DNA of 64,000 bases from MFD01213-c1 sp963704405 (GTDB lineage: Bacteria > Planctomycetota > Phycisphaerae > Tepidisphaerales > Tepidisphaeraceae): contig OY969903.1 of assembly GCA_963704405.1 (NCBI GenBank), positions 744,001 through 808,000 on the forward strand, written 5' to 3'. The position numbers and the translations under genes were made by a program. The notes beneath the pieces are model-generated. The model was given only the letters and a program-made list of their open reading frames with translations, ran no database searches and had not been told where the DNA came from. Positions 37,072 to 46,114 of this stretch are shown piece by piece (the stretch's first letter is position 1; every line of letters begins with the position of its first letter).

Positions 37072-37101
37072 ACTGGCGTCAATAACGGGAAGCGACCCCT
37101 T
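37072..37101. repeat. REP-like sequence upstream of the transposase gene
   Basis: GGCGTCAATAACGGGAAGCG followed by ACCCCTT is the inverse partner of 36364-36378 and is shared with the isolated copy near 35600. Confidence 0.65.
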
Positions 37102-37185
37102 TTCCATCCTGTTCTGCCATTGGCGCGGGGTGGAGGCATAGCCGTTTTGTAGATTTGGCGGCAATCTATGGGACGATGTTTAAAC

Positions 37186-37272
37186 GGCCTTGAATATGGA
37201 GGGGAAGGGAAAATGCAGCCCCTGCGGCTGTGATTTGTCTTTCTCTTCGTCTTTTTCTTTCTATTCCTCTTT
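37186..37272. repeat. Dispersed hairpin element (CCCCTGCGGCTG family)
   Basis: GGCCTTGAATATGGA opens the element, CAGCCCCTGCGGCTGTGATTTG lies in the middle, and a pyrimidine-rich stretch closes it. The same order of blocks occurs at 42543-42698 and 59554-59665. This copy is the shortest and most diverged. Confidence 0.65.
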
Positions 37273-37275
37273 CAC

Positions 37276-37620
37276 TTAGAAATGAGAGTGAAGCAAGCTT
37301 TTCCATGCGGATTTTAATTCTGTCGGATTCGATCTATCGCCGGACTCATCGGCGATGAAGGTGTCCACCCCGCCCTCGTGCACGCCAGCCGCGAATGGCA
37401 ACTTGCTCGTCATCTCACCCGTCATCGTGCGCCGGGCGAACTGGGCAAACGCCACCATGCATAATTCCTTTTCCTCCGGCTCCCAGATCGCGAAAGGGCG
37501 GCCATCCCTGGAAATTCCCCAACTTCCATCCACATATCGAAATAGAGCAATAACGCTCGTCCCATCTGACACCGAGCGGGTGCATATTCCCATGCCCTTC
37601 ATTGCGGCAATATCATCCAC
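37276..37620 (-). CDS. Hypothetical protein
   Basis: This 114-residue frame starts MDDIAAMKGMGICTRSVSD and has plausible protein composition (YVDGSWGISRDGRPFAIWEPEEKEL-like stretch), but no family is recognised. There is no signal peptide or membrane helix. The start could also be the ATG for MKGMG. It lies alone between a repeat and a response-regulator gene transcribed the other way. Confidence 0.5.
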   Translation of the reverse strand: MDDIAAMKGMGICTRSVSDGTSVIALFRYVDGSWGISRDGRPFAIWEPEEKELCMVAFAQFARRTMTGEMTSKLPFAAGVHEGGVDTFIADESGDRSNPTELKSAWKSLLHSHF

Positions 37621-37830
37621 AGTTTCCTCGCTTCATAAACACTCACGATAAGCCCCACGCCTTCTTGCCGACATCAGGAAGAGGCACGGAATGTGCGGTG
37701 AAATTTCTGAATTAGACGTTGGCAATAAACCGAGCCGGACTTATTTTTCTTTTGGATCAGTCTGGTGCACCAACAGTGGAGTTTATTTGCATTGGAGTGA
37801 AGTAAAATTATGATTCAGAAGGGAGATGCC

Positions 37831-38472
37831 ATGAAAATCAAAGTATTACTCGTAGACGATCACGCCATGATGCGGGCTGGTTTGCGGGCATTGCTTGAGG
37901 CTGATCCGACGATCGAAGTTGTTGGGGAGGCAGAACATGGCCGCAGCAGCGTAAAGATGGCGGCCGAGCTGTTGCCGCATGTGGTTGTGATGGACCTGCG
38001 GATGCCCGACATGAACGGCATCGAAGCCACCCGTCAGTTGGTCGCCGTCAACGAAAACATAAAAGTCATCGCCCTTTCCGCTAACACCGATCGCCAGAGC
38101 GTGATCGAAATGCTCCGCGTCGGCGCGAAGGGTTACGTCCTGAAGGAATCGGCTTTTGAAGAACTGACGAACGCGATCCACACGGTGTTGAAGGACCGCG
38201 TTTTTCTTAGTCCTGCCATTACGAATGTCGTCGTCAACAACCTCGTCGATAGTGGTAAAGAGGAATCCCCTTATGGCGTGCTTTCAGGCCGCGAACGCGA
38301 AGTGCTGCAACTGATGGCCGAAGGCAAAGCCACCAAGGAAATCGCCGGCCTCCTGCAGATCAGCGTCAAAACCGTTGAAACACATCGGCGAAACCTGATG
38401 GAAAAAGTGCATATCGACAGCGTCGCCGAACTGACAAAATACGCCGTGCGCGAAGGGCTGACGTCGCTTTAA
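37831..38472 (+). CDS. NarL/FixJ-type response regulator
   Basis: The ATG at 37831 follows AAGGGAG by about six bases, which favours it over the ATG at 37810. The 213-residue product has a receiver domain (residues about 3-120) with the acidic pair in LLVDDH, the phospho-acceptor Asp in VVVMDLRMPD, and the conserved Lys in GYVLKES. A LuxR-type helix-turn-helix (about 145-205) follows: LSGREREVLQLMAEGKATKEIA and SVKTVETHRRNLMEK. No histidine kinase gene is adjacent, so it is an orphan regulator here. Target genes are unknown. Confidence 0.9.
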   Translation: MKIKVLLVDDHAMMRAGLRALLEADPTIEVVGEAEHGRSSVKMAAELLPHVVVMDLRMPDMNGIEATRQLVAVNENIKVIALSANTDRQSVIEMLRVGAKGYVLKESAFEELTNAIHTVLKDRVFLSPAITNVVVNNLVDSGKEESPYGVLSGREREVLQLMAEGKATKEIAGLLQISVKTVETHRRNLMEKVHIDSVAELTKYAVREGLTSL

Positions 38473-38650
38473 CAGCCCGTGGCGATGCCTGTGTGGCGTT
38501 GGGCCACGGATTTGGATCGGGATCAAAGCGGAGCTTCGACAACCAAGAGCCCGATCCAAAGATGCAACTCAACAGATGCGGCTCGCTGCGATTTAACTGA
38601 GCGCTCGTGAAGCCAACCAACGCCCGCGCGGCTTTTGCCACGGACTGCTC
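38473..38650. repeat. Dispersed inverted repeat (CAGCCCGTGGC family), longer copy
   Basis: The element starts at the response-regulator stop with CAGCCCGTGGC, contains ACTGAGCGCTCGTGAAGCC and ends with GCGGCTTTTGCCACGGACTG, the inverted counterpart of its start. It shares these three blocks with 26819-26920 but has extra sequence in the middle. Confidence 0.65.
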
Positions 38651-38667
38651 GGCGGAAGCGGCCAGCG

Positions 38668-38901
38668 TCAGCCTGCCGGCTTCGCTGAAGTCACCTGTCC
38701 CATCAGAAATGAAATCGTCAGCGTTTCGCCGGCCGCGGGCTCGGCTGCCGTTGCGTGCTGAGGCACCCGAAGAATAAACGCATTTCCCCCCGGCTCATCC
38801 ATCCGAACGATTTGCAGTTCGTAATACAGATCGCCATGAATCATGAACGGCCGAACGGCCATCACCTCAACAATCCAACTGCCGATCATGGGAGGTTGCA
38901 T
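38668..38901 (-). CDS. Small hypothetical protein
   Basis: This 77-residue frame (MQPPMIGSWIVEVMAVRPF start, ETLTISFLMGQVTSAKPAG end) has a beta-rich look: YYELQIVRMDE and AFILRVPQHAT. No family is recognised. It may be a short cytoplasmic protein; the start could also be the MIGSW Met. Confidence 0.45.
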   Translation of the reverse strand: MQPPMIGSWIVEVMAVRPFMIHGDLYYELQIVRMDEPGGNAFILRVPQHATAAEPAAGETLTISFLMGQVTSAKPAG

Positions 38902-39063
38902 GGCGGAAGCTTAACGGCGGGGGAGTGAAATGCGGAGGGAAGAGGGAATGCTGAAATTCCAGGGAGCAAACCGCGCATGGCTGATGGGGTGAGGCAGAAC
39001 ATTCCTGCCTGCCGCCCCCCGCCCCGCGGATGAAGGCGTTTCTTCGCCTGCATCTGCGAGCGA

Positions 39064-39367
39064 TTACGATTCTGCAATCGGTGCATGGAGGGCCGCCACC
39101 GCCGGCGCTATCGGTTCCATCTCGATATGCGTGAACTCATCGAGATTCAGCGTGGTGAGTTCCCCATCGGCCTTGCGAAGCGTCAGCCGATCCAGCCAAA
39201 GCTTGTCGTTTTTGCTGTGGGCGTACCAACTGCCGGTTTGCATCTGGGAATAGCTGACCACGGTGCCGCGGATATCACTCGTCCAGGTGTAATTCCGGGC
39301 GGCGATCTGCTGCACCACGCGCACTTTTGGCGCCGGGCATCAATTGACTGGCGATTACTTGATCCAT
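39064..39367 (-). CDS. Small hypothetical protein, probably frameshifted near its start
   Basis: The 86-residue frame at 39064-39324 reads VRVVQQIAARNYTWTSDIRG, then ADGELTTLNLDEFTHIEME. Shifting one base in the T4 run at 39325-39328 extends it to an ATG at 39367 as MDQVIASQLMPGAK, giving a smoother N-terminus of about 100 residues. The composition suggests a small beta-barrel or SH3-like fold, which is a guess. No family is recognised. Confidence 0.4.
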
Positions 39368-39806
39368 CACATCCAGAAAACTACGCGAGTGGGCCGTAAA
39401 GGTAAAGGGGAGGGAGTAGCATTGGTCGACGAAGCTGACCCAAAAGAAATTGCCTGATTAACCAGATTGGGCAGCCGCCGAAATCCAGCCGCGAATAACC
39501 TGCTCCCGCTCCAACGGGAGCGAATCCTGAATTCATCCCAGGCGATGCCTATAGGCATGTCACCCTCTCTTCCAATCGAATTTGCCCATCAAAACGGGGT
39601 ATTCCCCCTAAGTTGAGCTTGGTTTGCCTCTTTTTATTCTTGAAACCTCTCTTCGAAATGAAACAATCCCAATTGGCGTCTATGATATTGGTAGCCCCCC
39701 TGGAGGGCAGTATGAGAGCGTTACATCGCGTTTTTCATGCTGCTAAAAGTGCCCCGTTGTTTAAGCACCGTTGAAAATCAGTTTTTTGGCGACAGGAGTG
39801 AAGACC
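39368..39806. other. Intergenic region upstream of the cadherin-like gene
   Basis: Nothing coding is seen apart from an open stretch running into the next gene. A hairpin, CCTGCTCCCGCTCC...GGGAGCG, lies near 39499-39522. The part at 39600-39760 is AT-richer and probably holds the promoter of the gene that follows. Confidence 0.4.
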
Positions 39807-42455
39807 GTGGCCCAAATTGCGCGACGAAATCGTATTGCACGCATTGCCCCATCCGTCATCGAAGCGCTGGAAACCCGCCAGTTGCTTTCATCGACGATCG
39901 ACCTCCGTCTTGCCGACGGAAGCAAGGCGGTGGATGTCACCTCGGTCGGCCAGGTGATTCAACTCCAGATTTTCGACACGATTACCGACCCCAACGGCGA
40001 CCCGAGCCAGGACGCACTCTTCCTCGCCAGCGGATCGGTGATCGGAACAAATATCGGCGCGGGGCCGGTCAAAGGCAATCTTTCCATTGTCTCCCTCGGA
40101 AGCGACTTCACGGCTTCGGGCTCGACCCCCGGCACCGTCCAGGACCTGAACGGCGACGGCAACCTTGATGTCGGTGGCACCAATCCCAATGTGATCGAAA
40201 GCGGATATTTTGCGGCCAGGACCGGCGGCCCGGATCGCTCGGGCACTGTCGTCAATAACGGCCACTCCCTGCAGTTCCTTCTCGGGACGGTCAATTACAC
40301 CGTCACCAGCCTCAACTCCGGTGGCGAAACCGACATCAACTTCGTTTCGCGCGGGATTTCTGATCCGCCTTCGTACTACGCGTCGGTATGGGCCGAAGAT
40401 AATGCAACCGTCAACAGCCTCACGCACAGTTTCACCGGCGGCGCGCCTGTGAAGATCACCGCCAGCAGCGCCGTCCCCACCAGTGGTCCCGCCGCTGTGC
40501 CCGACGTTGCCATCGCGCCGGTTAATGGGTCTATCGATATTAATGTCCTGGCCAATGACTCCGATCCTGACGGCACGATCAATCCCAACTCCATCACCAT
40601 CGTTCAAGCCCCCAATCATGGCGGCACCGCTGTCGTGAATCCGGTGAACCAGCACATTACCTATACCGGCGCCCCCGGTTTCAGCGGCCTTGAGACATTC
40701 TCTTACACCGTCACCGACAACCACGGCCTCACTTCCGCGCCCGCCACGGTTACTGTGACTGACAAGACGAATGTTCCCGTTCCAACCGCCGTCAATGACA
40801 GCGCAACCCTGCTGCTCAATACCCCTGCGACCATTTCAGTGCTCGCCAACGACACGGCAACCGCGCCCGCGCAGCTCGCGCCGGCTTCGGTCACGCCTTC
40901 CACGGCGTCGCATGGAACTGTCCAGGCAAATGTCGATGGCACGATCCTCTACACCCCAAACACCGGCTACGTCGGCGATGATTCATTCACGTATACCGTG
41001 GCCGACGATAGTGGCGGCATCTCCGCCGCCGCGACTGTCACGCTGCATGTCGGTGTGGAAATCAGCACCATCACCCCCGGCGCAAACCGCACCGCCACCT
41101 TCACTGACGCCGACGGAACGGTCGTCACCATCGGCACGACCAAAGGCACCGCCGACCTGTTCTTCAGCGGCAGCGGGGCGGCGGCGACCGTTCATGGCAG
41201 GATCACCCTCAGCGGCATCACCGGCATCAGCAGCATCGCGCTCAGCGGCACTGGACTTACCAGCACGCTGAATATTCGCGGCGCTGGTGGCGATGGCGTC
41301 ACGTCAGTGCCGAGCATCACCGACACCGCCGCCCTGGGAAAAATCACGGCGCCCGTGGCGGTCATCGGCGGTCTCAATGTGGGTGGTCTTGCAATGTTGC
41401 AGGCCGCTCAGCTCAATACCGCCAGTGTAAATATTGGATCCGCGGGATCACCGCTGCTGACGATCAAGACCGGCGACATCGCCAATTCCACCGTGCAGGC
41501 CGCATCGTCAACGCTCGCGCTGACGTCCGCTTCGATCAGCAATAGCAGCATCACCGCCGCCAACATCAAGTCGATGAAGGTGACCGGCGATCTGGCCGCC
41601 GACCAGATCACGTCTTCCGCGGCTGCCGCTGGCGTGCAGAAATTCACCGTCACCGGGCTGGTGAACAACACCACCGTCACCACCGGCAGCGCTGCCACTT
41701 CATTCACGACGACCTCGTTTAATAATTCGACCTTAACGGCCGCGGGGTCGGCGGCGCTGTTTCGCACGACCGGAATTGTGGCCAATTCCACCGTCGCTTT
41801 CGCCGGCGCGGGGCCGGTCAATCGCGTGAGTGCTGCGTCTCTTCAAGATGTGACGATGAGTTTTGCCGGCCGACTGTCCTCGTTTGCATCAGGCAACGTC
41901 ACCAACACGACAATCTCTTCCAACGGCGCGACCGCGGTGGCCGTCAAAGGAGATTTGACGTCATCCCAGATTCAAATCAGCGCTCCTGCTGCGGGCCTGG
42001 CGCTGACAAAGCTGAGCGTGACCGGAGCTATCAATGCCGGCACAGTTGATGTGGCCGGCAACACCGGCAGCATCACGGCCGGCACACTGACCAACAACAG
42101 CACGATCGACGTCGGCACCACCGGCGTCACGCTTGCCAACGCGACGCTGGCGAACCTGGGCTCGGCCACCCTCCGCAGCCTGCGCCTGACCAACAAGGCC
42201 GCCGGCGCGTTCGCCGACTCCAGCGTCGTCGCGCATACGATCACATCGGCGTCAGTCGGAGCGGTTTCCACCACCAACGCGCAACTCAGTGGGATCGCAG
42301 CCGTCTCATATAACTCAGTCGCCGGCATCTTCGGAAACGTCCCGATCCATCTGGGGCCAAAGCAGTTGACCAGCGAGGCGACCGTCACCAGTTCGGTTGA
42401 ATCCAAAGGGGGCACGTTAGGAAATTTCGTCGTGGCGCTGGTAACGAACGGCTGA
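39807..42455 (+). CDS. Secreted LEPR-motif protein with cadherin-like repeats
   Basis: A GTG at 39807 follows AGGAG at good spacing; an in-frame TTG at 39771 is the alternative. The product has about 882 residues. IEALETRQLLSS lies near the N-terminus. Residues about 45-215 form a beta-rich domain. Two cadherin-like/Big_9-type repeats follow: DINVLANDSDPDGTIN to YTVTDNHGLTSAP, and ISVLANDTA to YTVADDSGGIS. The C-terminal half (about 420-880) is a long stretch of Ser/Thr/Ala/Gly-rich beta-helix-like repeats (NSTVQAASS, NNTTVTTGS). It should be a surface or matrix protein. The C-terminus resembles that of the 57988 gene. Confidence 0.82.
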   Translation: MAQIARRNRIARIAPSVIEALETRQLLSSTIDLRLADGSKAVDVTSVGQVIQLQIFDTITDPNGDPSQDALFLASGSVIGTNIGAGPVKGNLSIVSLGSDFTASGSTPGTVQDLNGDGNLDVGGTNPNVIESGYFAARTGGPDRSGTVVNNGHSLQFLLGTVNYTVTSLNSGGETDINFVSRGISDPPSYYASVWAEDNATVNSLTHSFTGGAPVKITASSAVPTSGPAAVPDVAIAPVNGSIDINVLANDSDPDGTINPNSITIVQAPNHGGTAVVNPVNQHITYTGAPGFSGLETFSYTVTDNHGLTSAPATVTVTDKTNVPVPTAVNDSATLLLNTPATISVLANDTATAPAQLAPASVTPSTASHGTVQANVDGTILYTPNTGYVGDDSFTYTVADDSGGISAAATVTLHVGVEISTITPGANRTATFTDADGTVVTIGTTKGTADLFFSGSGAAATVHGRITLSGITGISSIALSGTGLTSTLNIRGAGGDGVTSVPSITDTAALGKITAPVAVIGGLNVGGLAMLQAAQLNTASVNIGSAGSPLLTIKTGDIANSTVQAASSTLALTSASISNSSITAANIKSMKVTGDLAADQITSSAAAAGVQKFTVTGLVNNTTVTTGSAATSFTTTSFNNSTLTAAGSAALFRTTGIVANSTVAFAGAGPVNRVSAASLQDVTMSFAGRLSSFASGNVTNTTISSNGATAVAVKGDLTSSQIQISAPAAGLALTKLSVTGAINAGTVDVAGNTGSITAGTLTNNSTIDVGTTGVTLANATLANLGSATLRSLRLTNKAAGAFADSSVVAHTITSASVGAVSTTNAQLSGIAAVSYNSVAGIFGNVPIHLGPKQLTSEATVTSSVESKGGTLGNFVVALVTNG

Positions 42456-42893
42456 GGTGCGGCGAAGAGCTTTTTAGTTGCAGTCCGTAGCAGGAACTTC
42501 TGGTCTCTTCGTTCTATGCATTTTAGAGCTTAGTCGAGTGCTGTGGTCGAATGATATTTCGGGGGGCGTTGAATATGGCGGAGGAGCAAGAGAAAGAGCA
42601 AGACGAAGAGAAATCGCAACAGCCCCTGCGGCTGTAATTTGTCTTGCTCCTCCCCCTTCCGCCATCTTCAAGGCCGCCCGGAATATCATTCAACCACAAT
42701 TCTCGCTCTAAGATGCGTAGAACGATGAGGCGAAATGCCGGTGTCAGATGTGGTTAAACCAGCCTGTTCGCGATACCCATTTGGTCGTGTTAATTGTGCC
42801 GTTTTGCAATTCATCTTGCTTGTAAACCGCTTGGGGTGTTACCTTTCTCTGTGGTTCCGGCATCTCTTTCGAATCTTTTAAAGGAGCTGCTCC
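42456..42893. other. Intergenic region with a MITE-like hairpin
   Basis: Most of the stretch is the inverted-repeat element at 42543-42698. The rest (42700-42893) is less GC-rich and should hold the promoter of the EF-G-like gene, whose start has AAAGGAG upstream. No gene is seen. Confidence 0.5.
42543..42698. repeat. MITE-like hairpin element
   Basis: The left 40 bases (GTGGTCGAATGATATTTC onward) match the reverse complement of the right 40 (GTGGTTGAATGATATTCC onward) with about six mismatches. AATGATATT (42550-42558) and AATATCATT (42682-42690) pair exactly. The centre contains CCCCTGCGGCTG. Two related copies lie at 37186 and 59554. There is no coding capacity, so it would need an enzyme in trans. 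Confidence 0.75.
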
Positions 42894-44957
42894 ATGGCCG
42901 CTTATACCACTGGGGATATTCGCAACGTTTTACTGGCCGGTCATGGCGGGAGCGGCAAAAGCACGCTGGCCGATGCGATGTTGTTTGCGTCGGGGACGGT
43001 CACGCGCAAAGGCTCGAGCCACGACGGGAGCAGCGTCAGCGATTATGAAAAGGAAGAAAAGGAACACGGGTTTTCAATTTTCTCGACGATTCTGCATGCG
43101 GATCATCTGGGCAAGCGCATCAACCTGATCGACACGCCGGGCTCGCCGGATTTGATCGGGCAGGCGATCGCGTGCCTGGCGGCGGTGGAGACGCTGGCCG
43201 TGGTTGTCAACGCGGCGGCGGGTGTTGAAGTCGTCACCCGGCGAATGATGGAGATGGCGAAGGAACTGAATCTGCCGCGGGCGATCATCGTTAATAAAAT
43301 CGATTCGCCGGATGTGAATCTGCAAGCCCTGGTCGCCAGCCTGAAAGAAATGTTCGGGCCGGAATGCCTGCCCATCAATCTTCCCAGCGGCAAGGGGAAA
43401 GCCGTCGTCGAATGCTTGCTCAATACCGGCGGCGAGAGCGATTTTGATTCCGTCCGCCGCTCTCATGCGGCGATCCTCGATCAGATTGTCGAGATGGACG
43501 AAAATCTGATGGAGAAATATCTCGGCGGTGAAGAGCCGAACTATGAAGCGCTGCACGCCCCGTTTGAGCGGGCGATGGATGAAGGGCATGTTATTCCCGT
43601 GCTCTTCACCGACGCCAAGACCGGTGTCGGCGTGCCGGAGCTGCTCGATGCCATAGCGAAGCATTTCCCGTCGCCGGAGGAAGGGAATCCTGAGCCGTTC
43701 CTCAGCTTCCGCGGAGGGGGGTCGGCGGGTTCCCCGCAGGAGGAAGTGCCTTATGAATATCGCAATGATCCGAACCGCCCGCTGCTGGCGCATGTGTTTA
43801 AGGTGACGACCGACCCATTTGTGGGGAAGCTCGCGATTTTCCGGGTCCACCAGGGCAAATGCACGGGGCAATCGCAGGTATACATCGGCTACAACAAGAA
43901 ACCGATCAAGCTTGGCCACATCTTTCATTTGCAGGGCAAAGAACACCGCGAAGCCAATGAAATCATCGCCGGCGATATTGGCGCGGTCGCCAAGATTGAA
44001 GAAATCCACACGAATGATGTTCTTCACGACGATCACGCATTAGACAGCGTTCACCTGCGGCCGCTGAATTATCCGACGCCGATGTATGGCCTGGCGATCA
44101 CGCCTAAGGCGCGGGGTGATGAACAGAAGCTGTCGGTCCTGCTGACAAAACTGGCTGAGGAAGATGCGACGTTCAAATGGCATACGGATCGCCAGACGCA
44201 TGAAGTTGTGATTAACGGCATCGGCGAATTGCACCTGCGGCTGATGCTGGAGCGGTTGAAGAATCGCGGACTGCATGTCGACACCAAGCCGCCGAAGATT
44301 GCATATCGTGAAACGATCAGCGCCAATGCTGAAGGGCACCATCGGCATAAGAAGCAGACGGGCGGCGCGGGGCAATTTGGGGAGGTTTTCCTTCGGATTG
44401 AACCGCGCGAGCGCGGGGAAGGTTTTGAATTTGTTAACGAAGTTTTCGGCGGCACGATTCCGGGGCAGTTTATTCCGGCGGTTGAAAAGGGCGTCCGGGA
44501 TGTTATCGAATCCGGCGCAATCGCGGGCTATCCGCTGCAGGATGTGCGGGTGATCGTTTATGACGGCAAGCATCATCCGGTGGACAGCAAGGAAGTCGCC
44601 TTCCGCACGGCCGGCAAGTTCGCATTCCGCGAGGCCATCAGCAAGGCCAGGCCGGTGCTGCTGGAGCCGATTGTCAATATGGAAGTGACGATTCCCGAAG
44701 CGCAGGTCGGCAGCGTCACCGGAGATCTTTCCGGGAAGCGGGGACGCATTCAGGGGCAGGATTTTCTTCCCGGCGGGATGGCGGTCGTCAAAGCCCAGGC
44801 GCCGCTGAGCGAGGTGATGCAGTATCAATCGCAGCTCAAGAGCGTCACCGGCGGACAGGGATTTTTTGCGATGGAGCTGAGCCATTACGAGGCGGTGCCG
44901 CCGCAGGTGCAGGCGCAAATTGTGTCGCAATATAAACCGAAGGTGGAAGAGGAATAG
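42894..44957 (+). CDS. Elongation factor G-like GTPase paralogue
   Basis: This 687-residue protein follows the five-domain EF-G layout. The G domain has P-loop GHGGSGKST (residues 16-24), switch II DTPGSPD and NKID. Domain II (VFKVTTDPFVGKLAIFRVHQG) follows, then domain III, domain IV (GGAGQFGEVFLRIEP, FVNEVFGGTIPGQFIPAVEKG) and domain V (EPIVNMEVTIPEAQVGSVTGDL). In canonical EF-G switch II reads DTPGH, where the His drives GTP hydrolysis; here that position is Ser. It therefore looks like a specialised paralogue, not the main translocase. The start has AAAGGAG upstream. It may act in ribosome rescue, recycling or regulation, which is inference. Confidence 0.87.
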   Translation: MAAYTTGDIRNVLLAGHGGSGKSTLADAMLFASGTVTRKGSSHDGSSVSDYEKEEKEHGFSIFSTILHADHLGKRINLIDTPGSPDLIGQAIACLAAVETLAVVVNAAAGVEVVTRRMMEMAKELNLPRAIIVNKIDSPDVNLQALVASLKEMFGPECLPINLPSGKGKAVVECLLNTGGESDFDSVRRSHAAILDQIVEMDENLMEKYLGGEEPNYEALHAPFERAMDEGHVIPVLFTDAKTGVGVPELLDAIAKHFPSPEEGNPEPFLSFRGGGSAGSPQEEVPYEYRNDPNRPLLAHVFKVTTDPFVGKLAIFRVHQGKCTGQSQVYIGYNKKPIKLGHIFHLQGKEHREANEIIAGDIGAVAKIEEIHTNDVLHDDHALDSVHLRPLNYPTPMYGLAITPKARGDEQKLSVLLTKLAEEDATFKWHTDRQTHEVVINGIGELHLRLMLERLKNRGLHVDTKPPKIAYRETISANAEGHHRHKKQTGGAGQFGEVFLRIEPRERGEGFEFVNEVFGGTIPGQFIPAVEKGVRDVIESGAIAGYPLQDVRVIVYDGKHHPVDSKEVAFRTAGKFAFREAISKARPVLLEPIVNMEVTIPEAQVGSVTGDLSGKRGRIQGQDFLPGGMAVVKAQAPLSEVMQYQSQLKSVTGGQGFFAMELSHYEAVPPQVQAQIVSQYKPKVEEE

Positions 44958-44966
44958 GATAGTGTC

Positions 44967-45242
44967 TTAATTTGATTTTTGCGGCCATTCGAGCACATCG
45001 ATTCGCTCTTTGTCGATCTTGACTGAAAGCACAAGTGAAGTTTCCTTCCCGCCTTTTGTGCCGCGGTGATATCGGTTGAGCTTCAAGAGGCATTCACTGA
45101 TCGCCAAGTGCAATTTCATGGCCTCTTCAAACGATATGGTGATATCAACCACCTGGCTGTTGTCAGAACGCTGCGGAAGCCGAATCTCATCGGTCGCACA
45201 CCCGCCGAAATAACTTTCCGATTTAGTTCTCGCCTTCGACAT
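44967..45242 (-). CDS. Small hypothetical protein
   Basis: The ATG at 45242 has GGAGG upstream, which decides it over the open frame reaching 45263. The 91-residue protein has a basic N-terminus (MSKARTKSES), then VVDITISFEEAMKLHLAISECLLKLNRY-like sequence that looks like one amphipathic helix flanked by strands, ending DVLEWPQKSN. No known family is recognised. It ends 9 bases from the EF-G-like stop, convergent to it. Confidence 0.6.
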   Translation of the reverse strand: MSKARTKSESYFGGCATDEIRLPQRSDNSQVVDITISFEEAMKLHLAISECLLKLNRYHRGTKGGKETSLVLSVKIDKERIDVLEWPQKSN

Positions 45243-45288
45243 GCTGCCTCCATTCCCGAACACACTATATCACGGCCAAAGAAAAAAG

Positions 45289-45312
45289 CCGTCCCCTCGG
45301 GGAGCGGCTTCA
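45289..45312 (-). terminator. Hairpin with T run on the minus strand
   Basis: GCCGTCCCCTCGGGGAGCGGC folds into a strong stem-loop. The poly-A run (45279-45287) on its left reads as a T run leftward, so it would end a leftward transcript. No leftward gene lies upstream; the lipB gene is rightward. The transcript it serves is unclear. Confidence 0.55.
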
Positions 45313-45403
45313 CCAGCCGAGCGGACCATTCAGGCCATCACGAGGAATAGAACGCGTGGTTTGGATGCCAGCAAATCGGTGTGATCTGCTCTACAATTTG
45401 GGC

Positions 45404-46065
45404 ATGGTTGTTCAGGATCTGGGCAGTTTGTCGTATGGCGACGCGTGGGCGCTTCAGGAGGAAGCGCATGCCGTGGTGCTGGCGGGAGGGGCGGAGCGGA
45501 TTTTTCTGGTTGAGCATCCGCCGGTGATTACGTTTGGCGCAGGCCGGGGGTGGAACGAAACCTCCTGGCATCGAAGGACCAGCTCGGCAGGCTGGGCGTG
45601 GAAATCGTCCAGAGCGATCGCGGCGGCGATATCACCTTCCACGGCCCCGGCCAACTCGTCGTGTATCCAATCATCCGGCTGGCCGACCATAAGCTTTCGG
45701 TCAGCGGATATGTGCATGCCCTGGAAGACGCGGTCATCGACATGCTTGCTGAAGTTGGTTTGACAGGCACAAAAGATCCGGCTGCCGTCGGCGTGTGGGT
45801 GGATGATGGGAGCGGCGCCTCCTCCAAGGTATGCGCCATTGGTGTCCGCATTCGCCGCGGTGTGAGCATGCATGGTTTGGCGCTGAATGTCTCCACCGAC
45901 CTGAACTATTTCAACCTCATCATCCCCTGCGGCCTGGAGCGCCGGAAGGTGACTTCACTGAAAGAATTATTGGGAAATAAATCGCCGACGCTGGAACAGA
46001 TTAAAAAAATATTGATCGTGCGGCTGCGCGATGGATTGGACAGGACAACGCCGCGGCGGCAGTGA
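45404..46065 (+). CDS. lipB: Lipoyl(octanoyl) transferase, frameshifted
   Basis: LipB moves octanoate from acyl carrier protein to lipoyl domains. The first part (ATG at 45404) reads VVQDLGSLSYGDAWALQEE and IFLVEHPPVITFG. The second part, in another frame, has SDRGGDITFHGPGQLVVYPII, the catalytic Lys region SSKVCAIGV, GLALNVSTDLNYF and the active-site Cys in IIPCGL. One missing base near 45538-45545 restores FGRRPGVERNLL. All catalytic parts are intact, so a sequencing error is likely. Full length would be about 220 residues. The gene stands alone. Confidence 0.88.
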
Positions 46066-46114
46066 TTGTGGGGATGATGTCACAATCGCACACGCGGCTC
46101 ACCGAAGCTCGGTG

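Noticed and set aside
36364..37101. A complete IS200 insertion sequence with TnpB
   Set aside because: No tnpB gene is seen and the transposase groups by motif with REP-associated types.
39367..39558. 63-codon minus-strand frame
   Set aside because: No ribosome-binding site, skewed composition and no link to the small gene downstream.
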